Assembly: GCA_942493135.1 (NCBI GenBank)
Contig: OW818684.1
Coordinates: 3,906,001-3,970,000, forward strand
Direction: 5' to 3'
DNA length: 64,000 bases
From: Planctellipticum sp942493135
GTDB lineage: Bacteria; Planctomycetota; Planctomycetia; Planctomycetales; Planctomycetaceae
Shown here: positions 53,301 to 60,767 of the stretch, in pieces
Layout of the letters: the number at the start of each line of letters is the position of its first letter
Numbering within the stretch: the first letter of the stretch is position 1
Notes under the pieces: generated by a model
What the model was told of the DNA's origin: nothing
The model's input: the letters and a program-made list of their open reading frames with translations, nothing else
Database searches by the model: none
Translations under genes and position numbers: made by a program

Positions 53301-53968
53301 CCGCCGAGTTTTCCGAGCGCGAGCACGGTGAGATCGTCGGGGGACATCCCTTCCAGCTCGGCGTTCAGAGTCAGGCAGCTTCGAATCAGTCCGTCGCCGA
53401 GCAGCGAGAGCTGGTTGGTGGTGGCCTTCAGGTCGAGCAGTCCGAAGGTGTCGCAGGCGCCGATTCGCAGGATTTCCCAGCGCTGGTAGCGCCGCAGGGC
53501 ATTCCGCTGACAGTCGGGAGTCGATTCGGCTCGGGCCGCCGCGAGAGCCTCCGCGGTAAAATCTTCCCGGCTCTTGAAATCGGCGAGCTGGCGATGCTGA
53601 ACGAGCTGCGCCAGAGTTTCGGGCTGCTGGAGCAGGATCTCGGTCAGGTATTGGCTGCTGACAAACAGTTTGACCAGAATGTCGAGCGAGCGCGGATGAT
53701 CTGTCAGCAGGTCGAAGGTTTGCGTCACGGAGGACGCGCTGTCGAGGAGACGTTCGAAACTGAGCAGCGAGCCGTCGGGATGCGGGGTTTCCGTCAGTGC
53801 CTGCAGAAACTGCCGGAGGCAGTGCGCGGCCCGTGGATCGCGCTGCAGCAGGGAATGCGCTCGCTTCTGAGCGACGGAAGGATCCTGGAAACCGCGGGAG
53901 AGCCACCAGTCGCGGACTGTCGCGGAAAGGGTGTCGTCAGCCGGTTCCAGTTGCCAGGGTTCCGCCAT
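50312..53968 (-). CDS. glnE: Glutamine synthetase adenylyltransferase/adenylyl-removase with tandem ACT-like insert
   Basis: 1,218 residues, well over the usual 900-1,000. GGGAAG precedes the ATG. The first nucleotidyltransferase half has GKLGGEELNYSSDIDLVF at 219-236 (Asp231, Asp233), RVDMRLRPWGRAG at 267-279 and GSIRDVEF at 366-373. The second half has GKCGGRELGFASDIELLF at 942-959 and RIDLRLRPYGRAG at 999-1,011, with Glu956 where the second Asp is usual. Between them, about 540-620 (LWRVTVLGLDEPGDLSMICG) and 686-760 (DATVIDIRADDTIGFLYELS) look like two ACT domains as in GlnD. GlnE reversibly adenylylates glutamine synthetase; direct effector binding is inferred. Confidence 0.88.
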   Translation of the reverse strand: MAEPWQLEPADDTLSATVRDWWLSRGFQDPSVAQKRAHSLLQRDPRAAHCLRQFLQALTETPHPDGSLLSFERLLDSASSVTQTFDLLTDHPRSLDILVKLFVSSQYLTEILLQQPETLAQLVQHRQLADFKSREDFTAEALAAARAESTPDCQRNALRRYQRWEILRIGACDTFGLLDLKATTNQLSLLGDGLIRSCLTLNAELEGMSPDDLTVLALGKLGGEELNYSSDIDLVFISERPQNEVLPLAQKLVRWLQDSTAEGFLYRVDMRLRPWGRAGQLVTTPAAYLDYLRQNAEPWERQALLKARAVAGDERLGRRFLKQLPAQIFCGEESAVRTSVRQAKERIEAQLKKRGKDWGEVKSGTGSIRDVEFVTQFLQLAHGKRIPGVRSPNTLDALIRLADLDLLQADEYRYLTSGYVFLRTVEHALQLMHNTQEHSLPRDRRELEFLARRLDFGDADSFVLHYERHVEAIRRIYEKYLAESPPVPDAALPPPQRQSLIVTNYQEVFTEAERREHRRTLEAVTADHPIRVLARPVDDELWRVTVLGLDEPGDLSMICGLLFVYGCDILEGCVSTGNHPEVWPHLSRIQKQISATGGPRADVAAETARDFVNLFTVRPPAGQVLKEAWLSYEADLLELMLHARRISTGAAQGRLARRVAAALQDAPGRFNRPAPVDVTFDNTIAEDATVIDIRADDTIGFLYELSNSLAMSGINISQVAIRSDGNVVHDSLAVTDARTGGKIVDPGRLQELRAAVVLIKQFTHVLPRSPNPEAALLHFRSFLRDLFERPDWIDELSSLERPDVLDALAQLMGVSDFLWDEFLRVQYSNLFPILRDLSSLQKGTSRTELESKLMESLAATTTVEERRDALNVFKDREMFRVDMRHILGHIPDFTQFSTELSDVAEVVVDAAYELVDTDLRRRYGPPMLGLRRPCRGAVLALGKCGGRELGFASDIELLFVYEDEGQTAGPDVVSCSSYFQRLVESFNQTIRARHEGIFRIDLRLRPYGRAGSLAVSMEAFRQYFAEDGPAWPYERQALVKLRPLAGDESLARELSLLRDRLLYTGKAFDPAPMRAMRERQIRQLVQGGTFNAKLSAGGLVDVEYLVQALQISGGHRRPALRTTSTREALDALRQAGSLRPVEHEQLVAAYRFLRRLIDSLRMVRGDARDLTVPPVASEDFEFLSRRLGYGGRPDALEADLELHSQRVQELSRRLLAAP

Positions 53969-54250
53969 TCCGCACTGCTTCCCAGAAATTGCCGTCGAGT
54001 TGATCGGGGCCGTTCCGGCGGGCCGCGCAGCAGGGAATTATTGCTCGAACGACAGCAATCCGCGATGCCGACGGCCCGATCGGGCGAATCGAATGGTGTT
54101 CTGGTGCTTCCCGGAGCGAAAAAAGCGGGTTGTGGGGAAGTTCCGCAGGCTGTACGCGACAATGTCAACTGATATGATGCAGGATTGATGTTCCGCCGGT
54201 TTCGCCGCGCGCACTGGTCAAGTTTTCTCAACGGTTCGAGGGCATAGCTC

Positions 54251-55585
54251 ATGAGTCGCAATGCAACACGACGTGATTTTCTGAAGCAATCGACTGCGCT
54301 CGGCGCTGCGATGTGGGTCGGCTCCTCGACCAGCACCGGATGGACGCAGGAACGATCGGCGAATGCGGCGATTCGCTTCGCCTGTATCGGCGTCGAAGGC
54401 AAGGGATCGAGCGACCGCGACGACGCCGGCCGGCACGGCGAAATCGTCGCTCTCTGCGACATCGACGACGAACGGCTCGAAAAGGCCGCCGCGCGATACC
54501 CGAACGCGAAGAAGTACAACGATTACCGCAAGATGTACGACGAGATGGCCGGTCAGATCGACGCCGTCACCGTCAGCACCCCGGATCATTCGCATGCCCC
54601 CGCCGCCATTCGCGGCATGAAAGAGGGCAAGCACTGCTTCTGTCAGAAGCCGCTGACCTACACGGTCACTGAAGCCCGCATGATGCGCGAGCTGGCTGCG
54701 GAAAAGAAGCTCTGCACCCAGATGGGCAACCAGGGGACGGCCGCGAGCGGCCTCCGCGAAGCGGCGGCTCAGATCCGCCGCGGCGACATCGGTCAGGTCA
54801 AAGAGGTCCACATCTGGACCAACCGTCCGATTTGGCCGCAGGGGGGCGGACGTCCGACTGAAGTCGAAGCCTGCCCGCCAAACGTCCACTGGGATCTCTT
54901 CCTCGGACCCGCACCGGAACGGCCCTACAGCTCGGCCTATCACCCGTTCAAGTGGCGCGGTTGGATCGACTTCGGCACCGGCGCCCTGGGCGATATGGCC
55001 TGCCATACGCTCAACATGTCGGCGATGGCGCTCGACCTGTTCAACCCGTTGACGGTGGAGGCGATGCCCGATCCCGAATGGACCGGCGAAGCGCGCAAGG
55101 AGACCTATCCGAAGTTCTCCACGATCGTGTACGAGTTCGGGCCGCGCGGCGACTTCGCTCCGTGCAAGCTGTTCTGGTACGACGGCGGCAAGCGCCCGGA
55201 CAACTCGATCTGTCCCGAAGCCGAGTTCAAGGCGAGCGGCTCGCTCGTGATCGGCGAGAAGGGAATGATTCACTCGTCGAGCGACTACCACAACGAGTAT
55301 GGCGTCTACCCGGCGGCCAGCTTCAAAGATCTGGCGAAGCCGGAAATCGTCACGTCTCCCGGTCACTTCACCGAGTTCGCGAACGCGATCAAGGAGAACA
55401 AGCCCGAACTGGCGAAGTCCAACTTCGACTATGCGGGCCGGCTGACCGAGACCGTTCTGCTGGGGAACGTCGCCCTGCGGGCCGGCAAGAAGGTCGAGTG
55501 GGACGCGGTCAATCTGAAGATCAAGAATCTGCCAGATGCGCAACAGTACGTGTCCCGCGAGTATCGGAAGGGTTTCGAGCTGTAA
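54251..55585 (+). CDS. Exported Gfo/Idh/MocA oxidoreductase with Tat-type leader
   Basis: 444 residues. The N-terminus SRNATRRDFLKQSTALGAA is a twin-arginine-type leader, common for this family in planctomycetes. IRFACIGVEGKGSSDRD carries the dinucleotide motif; EGKHCFCQKPLTYTVTEAR holds the family Lys in QKPL; and WIDFGTGALGDMACHTLNM fits the DUF5060/Oxidoreductase C-terminal-like block of this subgroup. NAD(P)-dependent sugar oxidoreductase activity in the periplasm is the usual inference; substrate unknown. GAGGG lies before the ATG and a terminator after the stop, so it is probably transcribed alone. Confidence 0.9.
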   Translation: MSRNATRRDFLKQSTALGAAMWVGSSTSTGWTQERSANAAIRFACIGVEGKGSSDRDDAGRHGEIVALCDIDDERLEKAAARYPNAKKYNDYRKMYDEMAGQIDAVTVSTPDHSHAPAAIRGMKEGKHCFCQKPLTYTVTEARMMRELAAEKKLCTQMGNQGTAASGLREAAAQIRRGDIGQVKEVHIWTNRPIWPQGGGRPTEVEACPPNVHWDLFLGPAPERPYSSAYHPFKWRGWIDFGTGALGDMACHTLNMSAMALDLFNPLTVEAMPDPEWTGEARKETYPKFSTIVYEFGPRGDFAPCKLFWYDGGKRPDNSICPEAEFKASGSLVIGEKGMIHSSSDYHNEYGVYPAASFKDLAKPEIVTSPGHFTEFANAIKENKPELAKSNFDYAGRLTETVLLGNVALRAGKKVEWDAVNLKIKNLPDAQQYVSREYRKGFEL

Positions 55586-55614
55586 GCCGTGCCCGACGCC
55601 TCCTGAGTTCGCTG

Positions 55615-55648
55615 CAGCCCGCGGGACGTCGTTCCGCGGGCTGTTTTT
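55615..55648 (+). terminator. Rho-independent terminator after the Tat-type oxidoreductase
   Basis: CAGCCCGCGGGA (55,615-55,626) pairs with TTCCGCGGGCTG (55,632-55,643), 12 bp with one G-T, then TTTTT. Confidence 0.9.
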
Positions 55649-55697
55649 CTGCGCAGTCGCTGTCCAGCAACAGCTTCGTGCTCTCTCGCGCACGGTC

Positions 55698-56048
55698 TCA
55701 GTCGGCGCTGAGGACCGTCAAGAGATCACCAATCGAATGCTGCATCTCGAGGGGATGCCGCAGTCGGAGCTCTACGTTGACGGCGTAGTGATTGCATCGC
55801 CCTTCCTTGGTGATCTGCAGATATCCGGCGCTGGCCAGCTCCGCGATAATCCGCTGCACCATCCGCTCCGTAATGCCGACCGCTGCAGCGACGTCGCGCA
55901 ACCGGCGATCGGGCTGCCGGTACAGGCACAGCAGAACGTGAGCGTGATTGGACAGGAAGGTCCAGCTCTCGGGGGCTTTCGCGACGGGGGCAGCGGCGAC
56001 GACCGGCTCATTCGCTCTGGCGGCCGACCTCGTTTTCAGCTTTTTCAT
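55698..56048 (-). CDS. Winged-helix transcriptional regulator
   Basis: 116 residues, with AAGG eight bases before ATG. After a basic, Ala-rich N-terminus, FLSNHAHVLLCLYRQPDRRLRDVAAAVG, ITERMVQRIIAELASAGYL and RCNHYAVN give a MarR/ArsR-like winged helix: recognition helix and wing. The short length and lack of effector domain suggest a simple repressor. It is divergent from the carbonic anhydrase gene with 202 bp between, so local control of that gene is likely but not shown. Confidence 0.8.
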   Translation of the reverse strand: MKKLKTRSAARANEPVVAAAPVAKAPESWTFLSNHAHVLLCLYRQPDRRLRDVAAAVGITERMVQRIIAELASAGYLQITKEGRCNHYAVNVELRLRHPLEMQHSIGDLLTVLSAD

Positions 56049-56250
56049 GAGCCCGGCCTTGCCATTTTCTCAACAGGCGTCTAAAAATACGCGAAATGTA
56101 ATTCGTGTAACAAAGTGCGTGTCATTGTAATCCAATTCGAGAGTGACTTCCACGGTCGATTGCGGGCCGTCGCGGACGTGACCCTCAGTGCAGACGCAGT
56201 TCCGATTTCGTCGGCGACAAATGTGTTGCCCGTCATTCAAGGAGAAACGC

Positions 56251-56952
56251 ATGTCAGAGACCAGCATTCTGCGCGACCCGTCCTCCCGGTCGCGCCGTCG
56301 ACATACTCTTTCGGATGTGGAAGGGCCGATCACTCGAGTCTCGGCGAACCGCGACGTCGATGAGAACGATGTCCCCGAAACTCCGGAAACAGCACTCGCA
56401 CGTCTCTACGAGGGAAATCGCCGGTTTGCCTCCGGAAGGCCGCTGGCGGTCCGCAGAGATCTCAGTCGCGTGAAGGCCATCGCGGACCGGCAGACGCCGT
56501 TCGCGGCTTTTCTCGGATGCGCCGATTCCCGGGTTCCCATTGAGATCGTCTTCGATCAGGGATTCGGCGATCTCTTCGTCACGCGGATCGCCGGAAACAT
56601 AGCGTCGAGCGAGAACATCGGCAGCCTCGAATTCGGAACGCAGATTCTCGGCGCGAAGGTTCTGTACGTGCTCGGTCATTCCTGCTGCGGAGCGGTGAGT
56701 GCTGCGATGCACGGACACGAAGTTCCCGGTCAGATCAGCGGACTGTTTCAATACCTGCGACCGGCCGTGAAAGCGGCGGGCGGCGATCTGGACATGGCCG
56801 TCCGAGAGAATGTCCGCAACCAGGCTTTGCTCCTTGCCGAAGCGTCCCCCGTGATCTCGAAGATGATCCAGCGAAAGGCTCTGCTGGTTGCCGGCGGCGT
56901 CTACGACATCCAGACCGGGATCGTCACGCCCGTCGAACTTGATTTGAACTGA
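56251..56952 (+). CDS. Beta-carbonic anhydrase
   Basis: 233 residues from ATG at 56,251, AAGGAG upstream; a frame extension of 21 codons is discarded. Zinc-site motifs: GCADSRVP (Cys and Asp/Arg dyad) and GHSCCGAV (His and Cys). SLEFGTQILGAKVLYVLGH is the standard central strand. The N-terminal 45 residues are Arg/Ser-rich and extra. It interconverts CO2 and bicarbonate. No signal peptide, so cytoplasmic. A second beta-carbonic anhydrase domain occurs in the SulP fusion at 62,480. Confidence 0.92.
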   Translation: MSETSILRDPSSRSRRRHTLSDVEGPITRVSANRDVDENDVPETPETALARLYEGNRRFASGRPLAVRRDLSRVKAIADRQTPFAAFLGCADSRVPIEIVFDQGFGDLFVTRIAGNIASSENIGSLEFGTQILGAKVLYVLGHSCCGAVSAAMHGHEVPGQISGLFQYLRPAVKAAGGDLDMAVRENVRNQALLLAEASPVISKMIQRKALLVAGGVYDIQTGIVTPVELDLN

Positions 56953-57141
56953 ATGGGCCGTGAAACGCGGCACGGTATCGCCTCCACGATTTCACGCGAC
57001 GATCAGGCGGCGAGTTTCTCGCCGTCCGGTCACCGCGTTTCTCGCCTGCCATGCAATTCTAAGATGTTGTTTGGCGGGAATTTGTGTCTCGAGGCCTGAG
57101 AGTTGAGTGGTCAATTCTCCTTCCTTGGCAAAAATTCTCCC

Positions 57142-57175
57142 GCACGATTGCTTAAGGAAACGTAAGCAATCGTGC
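57142..57175 (+). promoter_or_regulatory. 13-bp perfect inverted repeat over the ribosome site and start of the ABC gene
   Basis: GCACGATTGCTTA (57,142-57,154), loop AGGAAACG (57,155-57,162), TAAGCAATCGTGC (57,163-57,175). The loop carries the AGGAAA purine-rich core and the right arm contains the GTG at 57,172. It could fold in the mRNA to hide the start, or serve as an operator for a dimeric protein. Confidence 0.65.
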
Positions 57176-59334
57176 CGAGCGAGAAGGATGAACTCAGATC
57201 ACAAAATACCTCTGTACGATTCGGAGCCATGCCAGTCCCTAATGCGAGTCCGCCAGACCTGGCAGCCAGCGCCGAGGAAAGACTCGACCTGCGGGGCGCC
57301 CTGGTCGCGTTGAGCTGGGCCGCCGGTCAGCCGTGCGAGCCGCTGGCCGCGGATCGCGTCATCGCGGAAGCCGTGGCGGCGGTTTGCGATTCCGCGCGAG
57401 CCGACTGGTCGCACTGGCTGCTCGAAGCTGGCCGGTGTCTGGACCTCCGACTCCGGATCGCAGACCTCCGCTGGCACGAAGCTATTTCGCTGGCCCGGTA
57501 CGGCGCGACAGTCGTCGCCAGCCGCGAGGGTACAGCCGAAGGCGCGCCTTGCCTTGAGATTCTGCGGATGCAGCGTCGACGGTTCCAGATCGCCCGCGTC
57601 CAGAACGGGAACGTCGCAAATCGGCGGGCGAGGTCGCGAGACGTTTCACGTGACGCCCAGGCGTTCGTCCGCTGCGTGATTTACGAACCGGAACTGGCCG
57701 TCGGCGACGGTCACGACCACGTTCGTCCTTTCCGCCGACTGCTGACGCTGCTGAAACCGGAGCGAGGGGAACTGCTGGTGGCGCTGGTGATTGCCGTCTG
57801 CGCGGGCGTTCTGTCGCTGTCGGTGCCCATCGCGGCCCAGCAACTCGTGCGGGCCGTGACGTTCGGTTCGCTCTACCAGCCGATCATCGTGTTGAGCCTG
57901 ATCATGCTGTCCCTGCTGGGGCTGCTGGGCTGTCTGCAGGCGCTGCATTTCTATGTCGCGGAAATCCTGCAGCGACGGCTCTTTGCCCGGACTGTCGCCG
58001 ATCTGGCGTGGCGCCTCCCGCGCGTACGGACCGACGTCTGGCAGCATCTTGACGGCCCTGAACTTGTCAATCGCTTTCTGGAGATCGTGACCGTTCAGAA
58101 GGTGGTTTCCAACCTGGTGGTCGACGGTCTGATGGTCGTTTTGACCACGCTGGTCGGCATGTCGCTGATGGCGTTCTATCACCCGTACCTGCTGGGCTAT
58201 GACATCCTGCTGGTCTCGCTGCTGGTCGCCGTGCTGTTCGTGCTGGGGCAGGGAGCGGTGCGGACGGCGATTGCCGAGTCACTCTGCAAGTACAATGTGC
58301 TTGGGTGGCTCGAGCAGCTGCTGCGCAGTCGTCCCGTCTTCCAGTCGATCGAGGGGCGGGACTGGGCCTGGCAGCGGGCCGATGCGCTGTGCGGCGAGTA
58401 CCTGGCGGCTCGGACCCGGCACTTTCGAGTTCTGTTGAGGCAGGTCGTCTCCATCCTGGTGCTGCAGGCGCTGGCGACGACCGGGCTGCTTTCACTGGGT
58501 GGCTACCTGGTTCTCAACGAGCAATTGACGCTCGGGCAGCTTGTCGCCGCCGAGCTGATCGTTGCGGCGATTGTCGGTTCGTTCGCCAAGCTCGGCAAGC
58601 ACCTCGAGGGCTGGTATGACCTGATGGCTGCTCTCGACAAGCTGGGGCACCTGTTCGATCTGCCGATGGAGCCTTCATTGGGGCTGACGCTTTCCGCCGA
58701 AGGGGGCCCGGTATCGTTGCGGATTCGAAATCTGCCGGGGATGGCCGGCACCGATATCCCGGCGGGTGCGTGTGTGGCGATGGTCGAACCGGATGAAGCG
58801 GGCCGGCTCCACTGGTTGCGGCGATTCGCGGGTGAAATTGAATCGCACGACGACGACATCGAACTCGACGGAATTCCGATCTGCGACCTGCGACGTGAAG
58901 TGCTCCGTTCGCGTGTTGCGATTGTGAGCGATCCAGCTCTGATCGCCGATACGATCTCTACAAACATTCATCTCCATCGCGCCGGCGTCTCCGATCGCGA
59001 GCTCCTGGAGTCCCTGATCCGAGTGGGACTGCGCGACAGAATCGACGCCTTCGAGCATCGCCTGGAGACCCAGGCTCTGCCGGAGGGGACTCCGTTCAGT
59101 CCGTTGGAAGCACGGAAACTGATGCTGGCGCGGGCCTTGGCCGGGAGCCCCCGACTGATCGTGGTCGACGCCTGGATCGACGTCTTGTCGCAGTCCGAGC
59201 AGGCAGAGATTCTTGCGGCGCTGAAGTCGCCGGATCGGACGTGGACGGCAGTGGTGTTGACTGCGGGCGCCGTCGCAGCCCGGTGCGACTTTCGCCTGTC
59301 CGGAGGCGTCATGCACTCTCCCGACCGCTCGTAG
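57172..59334 (+). CDS. ABC-type exporter with degenerate ATPase domain (type I secretion-like)
   Basis: 720 residues from GTG inside the hairpin above; an alternative ATG is at 57,229. Residues 40-185 form an N-terminal domain without the C39 Cys/His. Four or more transmembrane helices span about 200-480 (LLVALVIAVCAGVLSLSVPI, LVVDGLMVVLTTLVGMSL). The ATPase-like domain from about 515 lacks all key motifs: Walker A region AMVEPDEAGRLHW, signature FSPLEARKLMLARAL, Walker B RLIVVDAWID with Ala for the Glu, and no switch His (VLTAGAVAA). So it probably cannot hydrolyse ATP. It is upstream of HlyD and TolC genes, so it belongs to an envelope-spanning exporter whose energy source is unclear. Confidence 0.83.
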   Translation: MPSEKDELRSQNTSVRFGAMPVPNASPPDLAASAEERLDLRGALVALSWAAGQPCEPLAADRVIAEAVAAVCDSARADWSHWLLEAGRCLDLRLRIADLRWHEAISLARYGATVVASREGTAEGAPCLEILRMQRRRFQIARVQNGNVANRRARSRDVSRDAQAFVRCVIYEPELAVGDGHDHVRPFRRLLTLLKPERGELLVALVIAVCAGVLSLSVPIAAQQLVRAVTFGSLYQPIIVLSLIMLSLLGLLGCLQALHFYVAEILQRRLFARTVADLAWRLPRVRTDVWQHLDGPELVNRFLEIVTVQKVVSNLVVDGLMVVLTTLVGMSLMAFYHPYLLGYDILLVSLLVAVLFVLGQGAVRTAIAESLCKYNVLGWLEQLLRSRPVFQSIEGRDWAWQRADALCGEYLAARTRHFRVLLRQVVSILVLQALATTGLLSLGGYLVLNEQLTLGQLVAAELIVAAIVGSFAKLGKHLEGWYDLMAALDKLGHLFDLPMEPSLGLTLSAEGGPVSLRIRNLPGMAGTDIPAGACVAMVEPDEAGRLHWLRRFAGEIESHDDDIELDGIPICDLRREVLRSRVAIVSDPALIADTISTNIHLHRAGVSDRELLESLIRVGLRDRIDAFEHRLETQALPEGTPFSPLEARKLMLARALAGSPRLIVVDAWIDVLSQSEQAEILAALKSPDRTWTAVVLTAGAVAARCDFRLSGGVMHSPDRS

Positions 59335-59396
59335 CCTGATTTCGTCGTTCCCGGAAGATCCTGAGTCGTGCAAACTGGAGCTGCAGGAAGTCCACG

Positions 59397-60767
59397 ATGA
59401 CAAGCATTCCCCAGTCATCGCCGCTGGTGGCTCGGCCGCCGGAGCTGGCCTCGCTGCAGCTTGCGCGGACATCGCGGTGGGTGCACCGGCTGGCCCGATT
59501 TCTCTGTCTGCTGCTTCCCGTCGTCCTCGTATCTCTGCTGTTCGTTCCCTGGCAGCAGTCGGTCGTGGGAACCGGGCGGGTTGTGACCTACGATCCGATT
59601 CATCGCATGCAGGAGGTGGATGCTCCCATCAGCGGTCGAATCGTCAACATCCGGGAAGGGCTGGTGGAAGGCACCCGCGTCACCAAGGGGGACCTGCTGA
59701 TGGAGATCGAGGTCATCGATCCCCTCCTGAGGTTCCAGCTCGAAGAACAAATGGCGGCGACGCGGCGAAAGCTCGAAACCGAAAGGACGATCGTCGAGGC
59801 CTATGCGCTGCAGGTCGAGGCGGCGAAGACCATTCGCGATCTGACCATCGCGTCGCAGAACGACTACGTGAAGAGCGCTCGCGAAAAACTGCAGGCCGAA
59901 GAGCAGAAAGTGATCCAGGCCGAGGCGGCGTATGACCAGGCCGAAAAAGACCGGCTGCGCCGTAAGGAGCTGTTCGAGAAAAAAGTCGAGTCGCGCTACG
60001 AGTGGGAGCTCGCCGAGCGCAAGGCGGCCGAGGAGCAGTCGAAACTGAAACAGACGCGATTCCTGCTGGAGTCTGCCAGAACCGAGCTGTCGGCCAAGAT
60101 GGCCGAGCGCGATTACAAAATCCGGGAAGCAGACGCGAAAATCGACTCGGCGCGGGCCGTTTATGAGAAATCCAAGGGAGATGTCGCCAGTAGCGATAAG
60201 GAGATCGCCGATATCAAAGGCAAGCAGACGCTGCAGATTCAGCCGGTGGCGGCCCCGATCGACGGATTTGTGCTGCGCTTGCGGGGGTTTCAGGGGGGAA
60301 CGATCGTCTCGGCGGGACAGCCGCTGCTGGAGTTGGTGCCGGCCACGGTCGATCGGGCCGTCGAGCTCAAGATTCACGGGAACGACGTTCCCCTGGTGGC
60401 CAGCCGAAATCCGGACGGATCTCCGCGCCGGGTGCGACTGCAGTTCGAGGGGTGGCCGGCCGTTCAGTTTTCCGGCTGGCCGTCGGTGGCCGTGGGAACG
60501 TTCGGCGGCCGAATCGCAGTCGTCGACTCGACGGACGACGGCCAGGGAAAGTTCCGTGTGCTGGTGTTGCCGGATCTCGACGATTCCCGCGACTGGCCCG
60601 GCTCAGACGTGTTGCGACAGGGAGTCAGGGTTAACGGCTGGGTGCTGCTGGATCAGGTCAAGCTCGGGCAGGAGTTGTGGAGACAGCTCAACGGATTTCC
60701 CCCGATTGTTACGCCCATCGAGCCGGCGAAAATGAAGGACGAGAAGCTGTTGCGGGGGAAGAAATGA
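59397..60767 (+). CDS. HlyD-family periplasmic adaptor
   Basis: 456 residues, AGGAAG upstream. One transmembrane anchor near residues 30-52 (LARFLCLLLPVVLVSLLFVPW). VVTYDPIHRMQEVDAPISGRI starts the lipoyl/barrel-sandwich domain; residues about 110-270 form a long coiled-coil hairpin (RRKLETERTIVEAYALQVEAA); the second lipoyl half is QPVAAPIDGFVLRL, followed by a beta-barrel region. Membrane fusion proteins link an inner-membrane pump to a TolC channel. It lies 62 bp after the ABC-like gene and overlaps the TolC gene (ATGA), forming one operon. Confidence 0.92.
   Translation: MTSIPQSSPLVARPPELASLQLARTSRWVHRLARFLCLLLPVVLVSLLFVPWQQSVVGTGRVVTYDPIHRMQEVDAPISGRIVNIREGLVEGTRVTKGDLLMEIEVIDPLLRFQLEEQMAATRRKLETERTIVEAYALQVEAAKTIRDLTIASQNDYVKSAREKLQAEEQKVIQAEAAYDQAEKDRLRRKELFEKKVESRYEWELAERKAAEEQSKLKQTRFLLESARTELSAKMAERDYKIREADAKIDSARAVYEKSKGDVASSDKEIADIKGKQTLQIQPVAAPIDGFVLRLRGFQGGTIVSAGQPLLELVPATVDRAVELKIHGNDVPLVASRNPDGSPRRVRLQFEGWPAVQFSGWPSVAVGTFGGRIAVVDSTDDGQGKFRVLVLPDLDDSRDWPGSDVLRQGVRVNGWVLLDQVKLGQELWRQLNGFPPIVTPIEPAKMKDEKLLRGKK

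Noticed and set aside
57642..57657. Second parS-like word CGTTTCACGTGACGCC
   Set aside because: Only 12 of 16 positions match, palindrome broken on the right, and it lies within a coding region.
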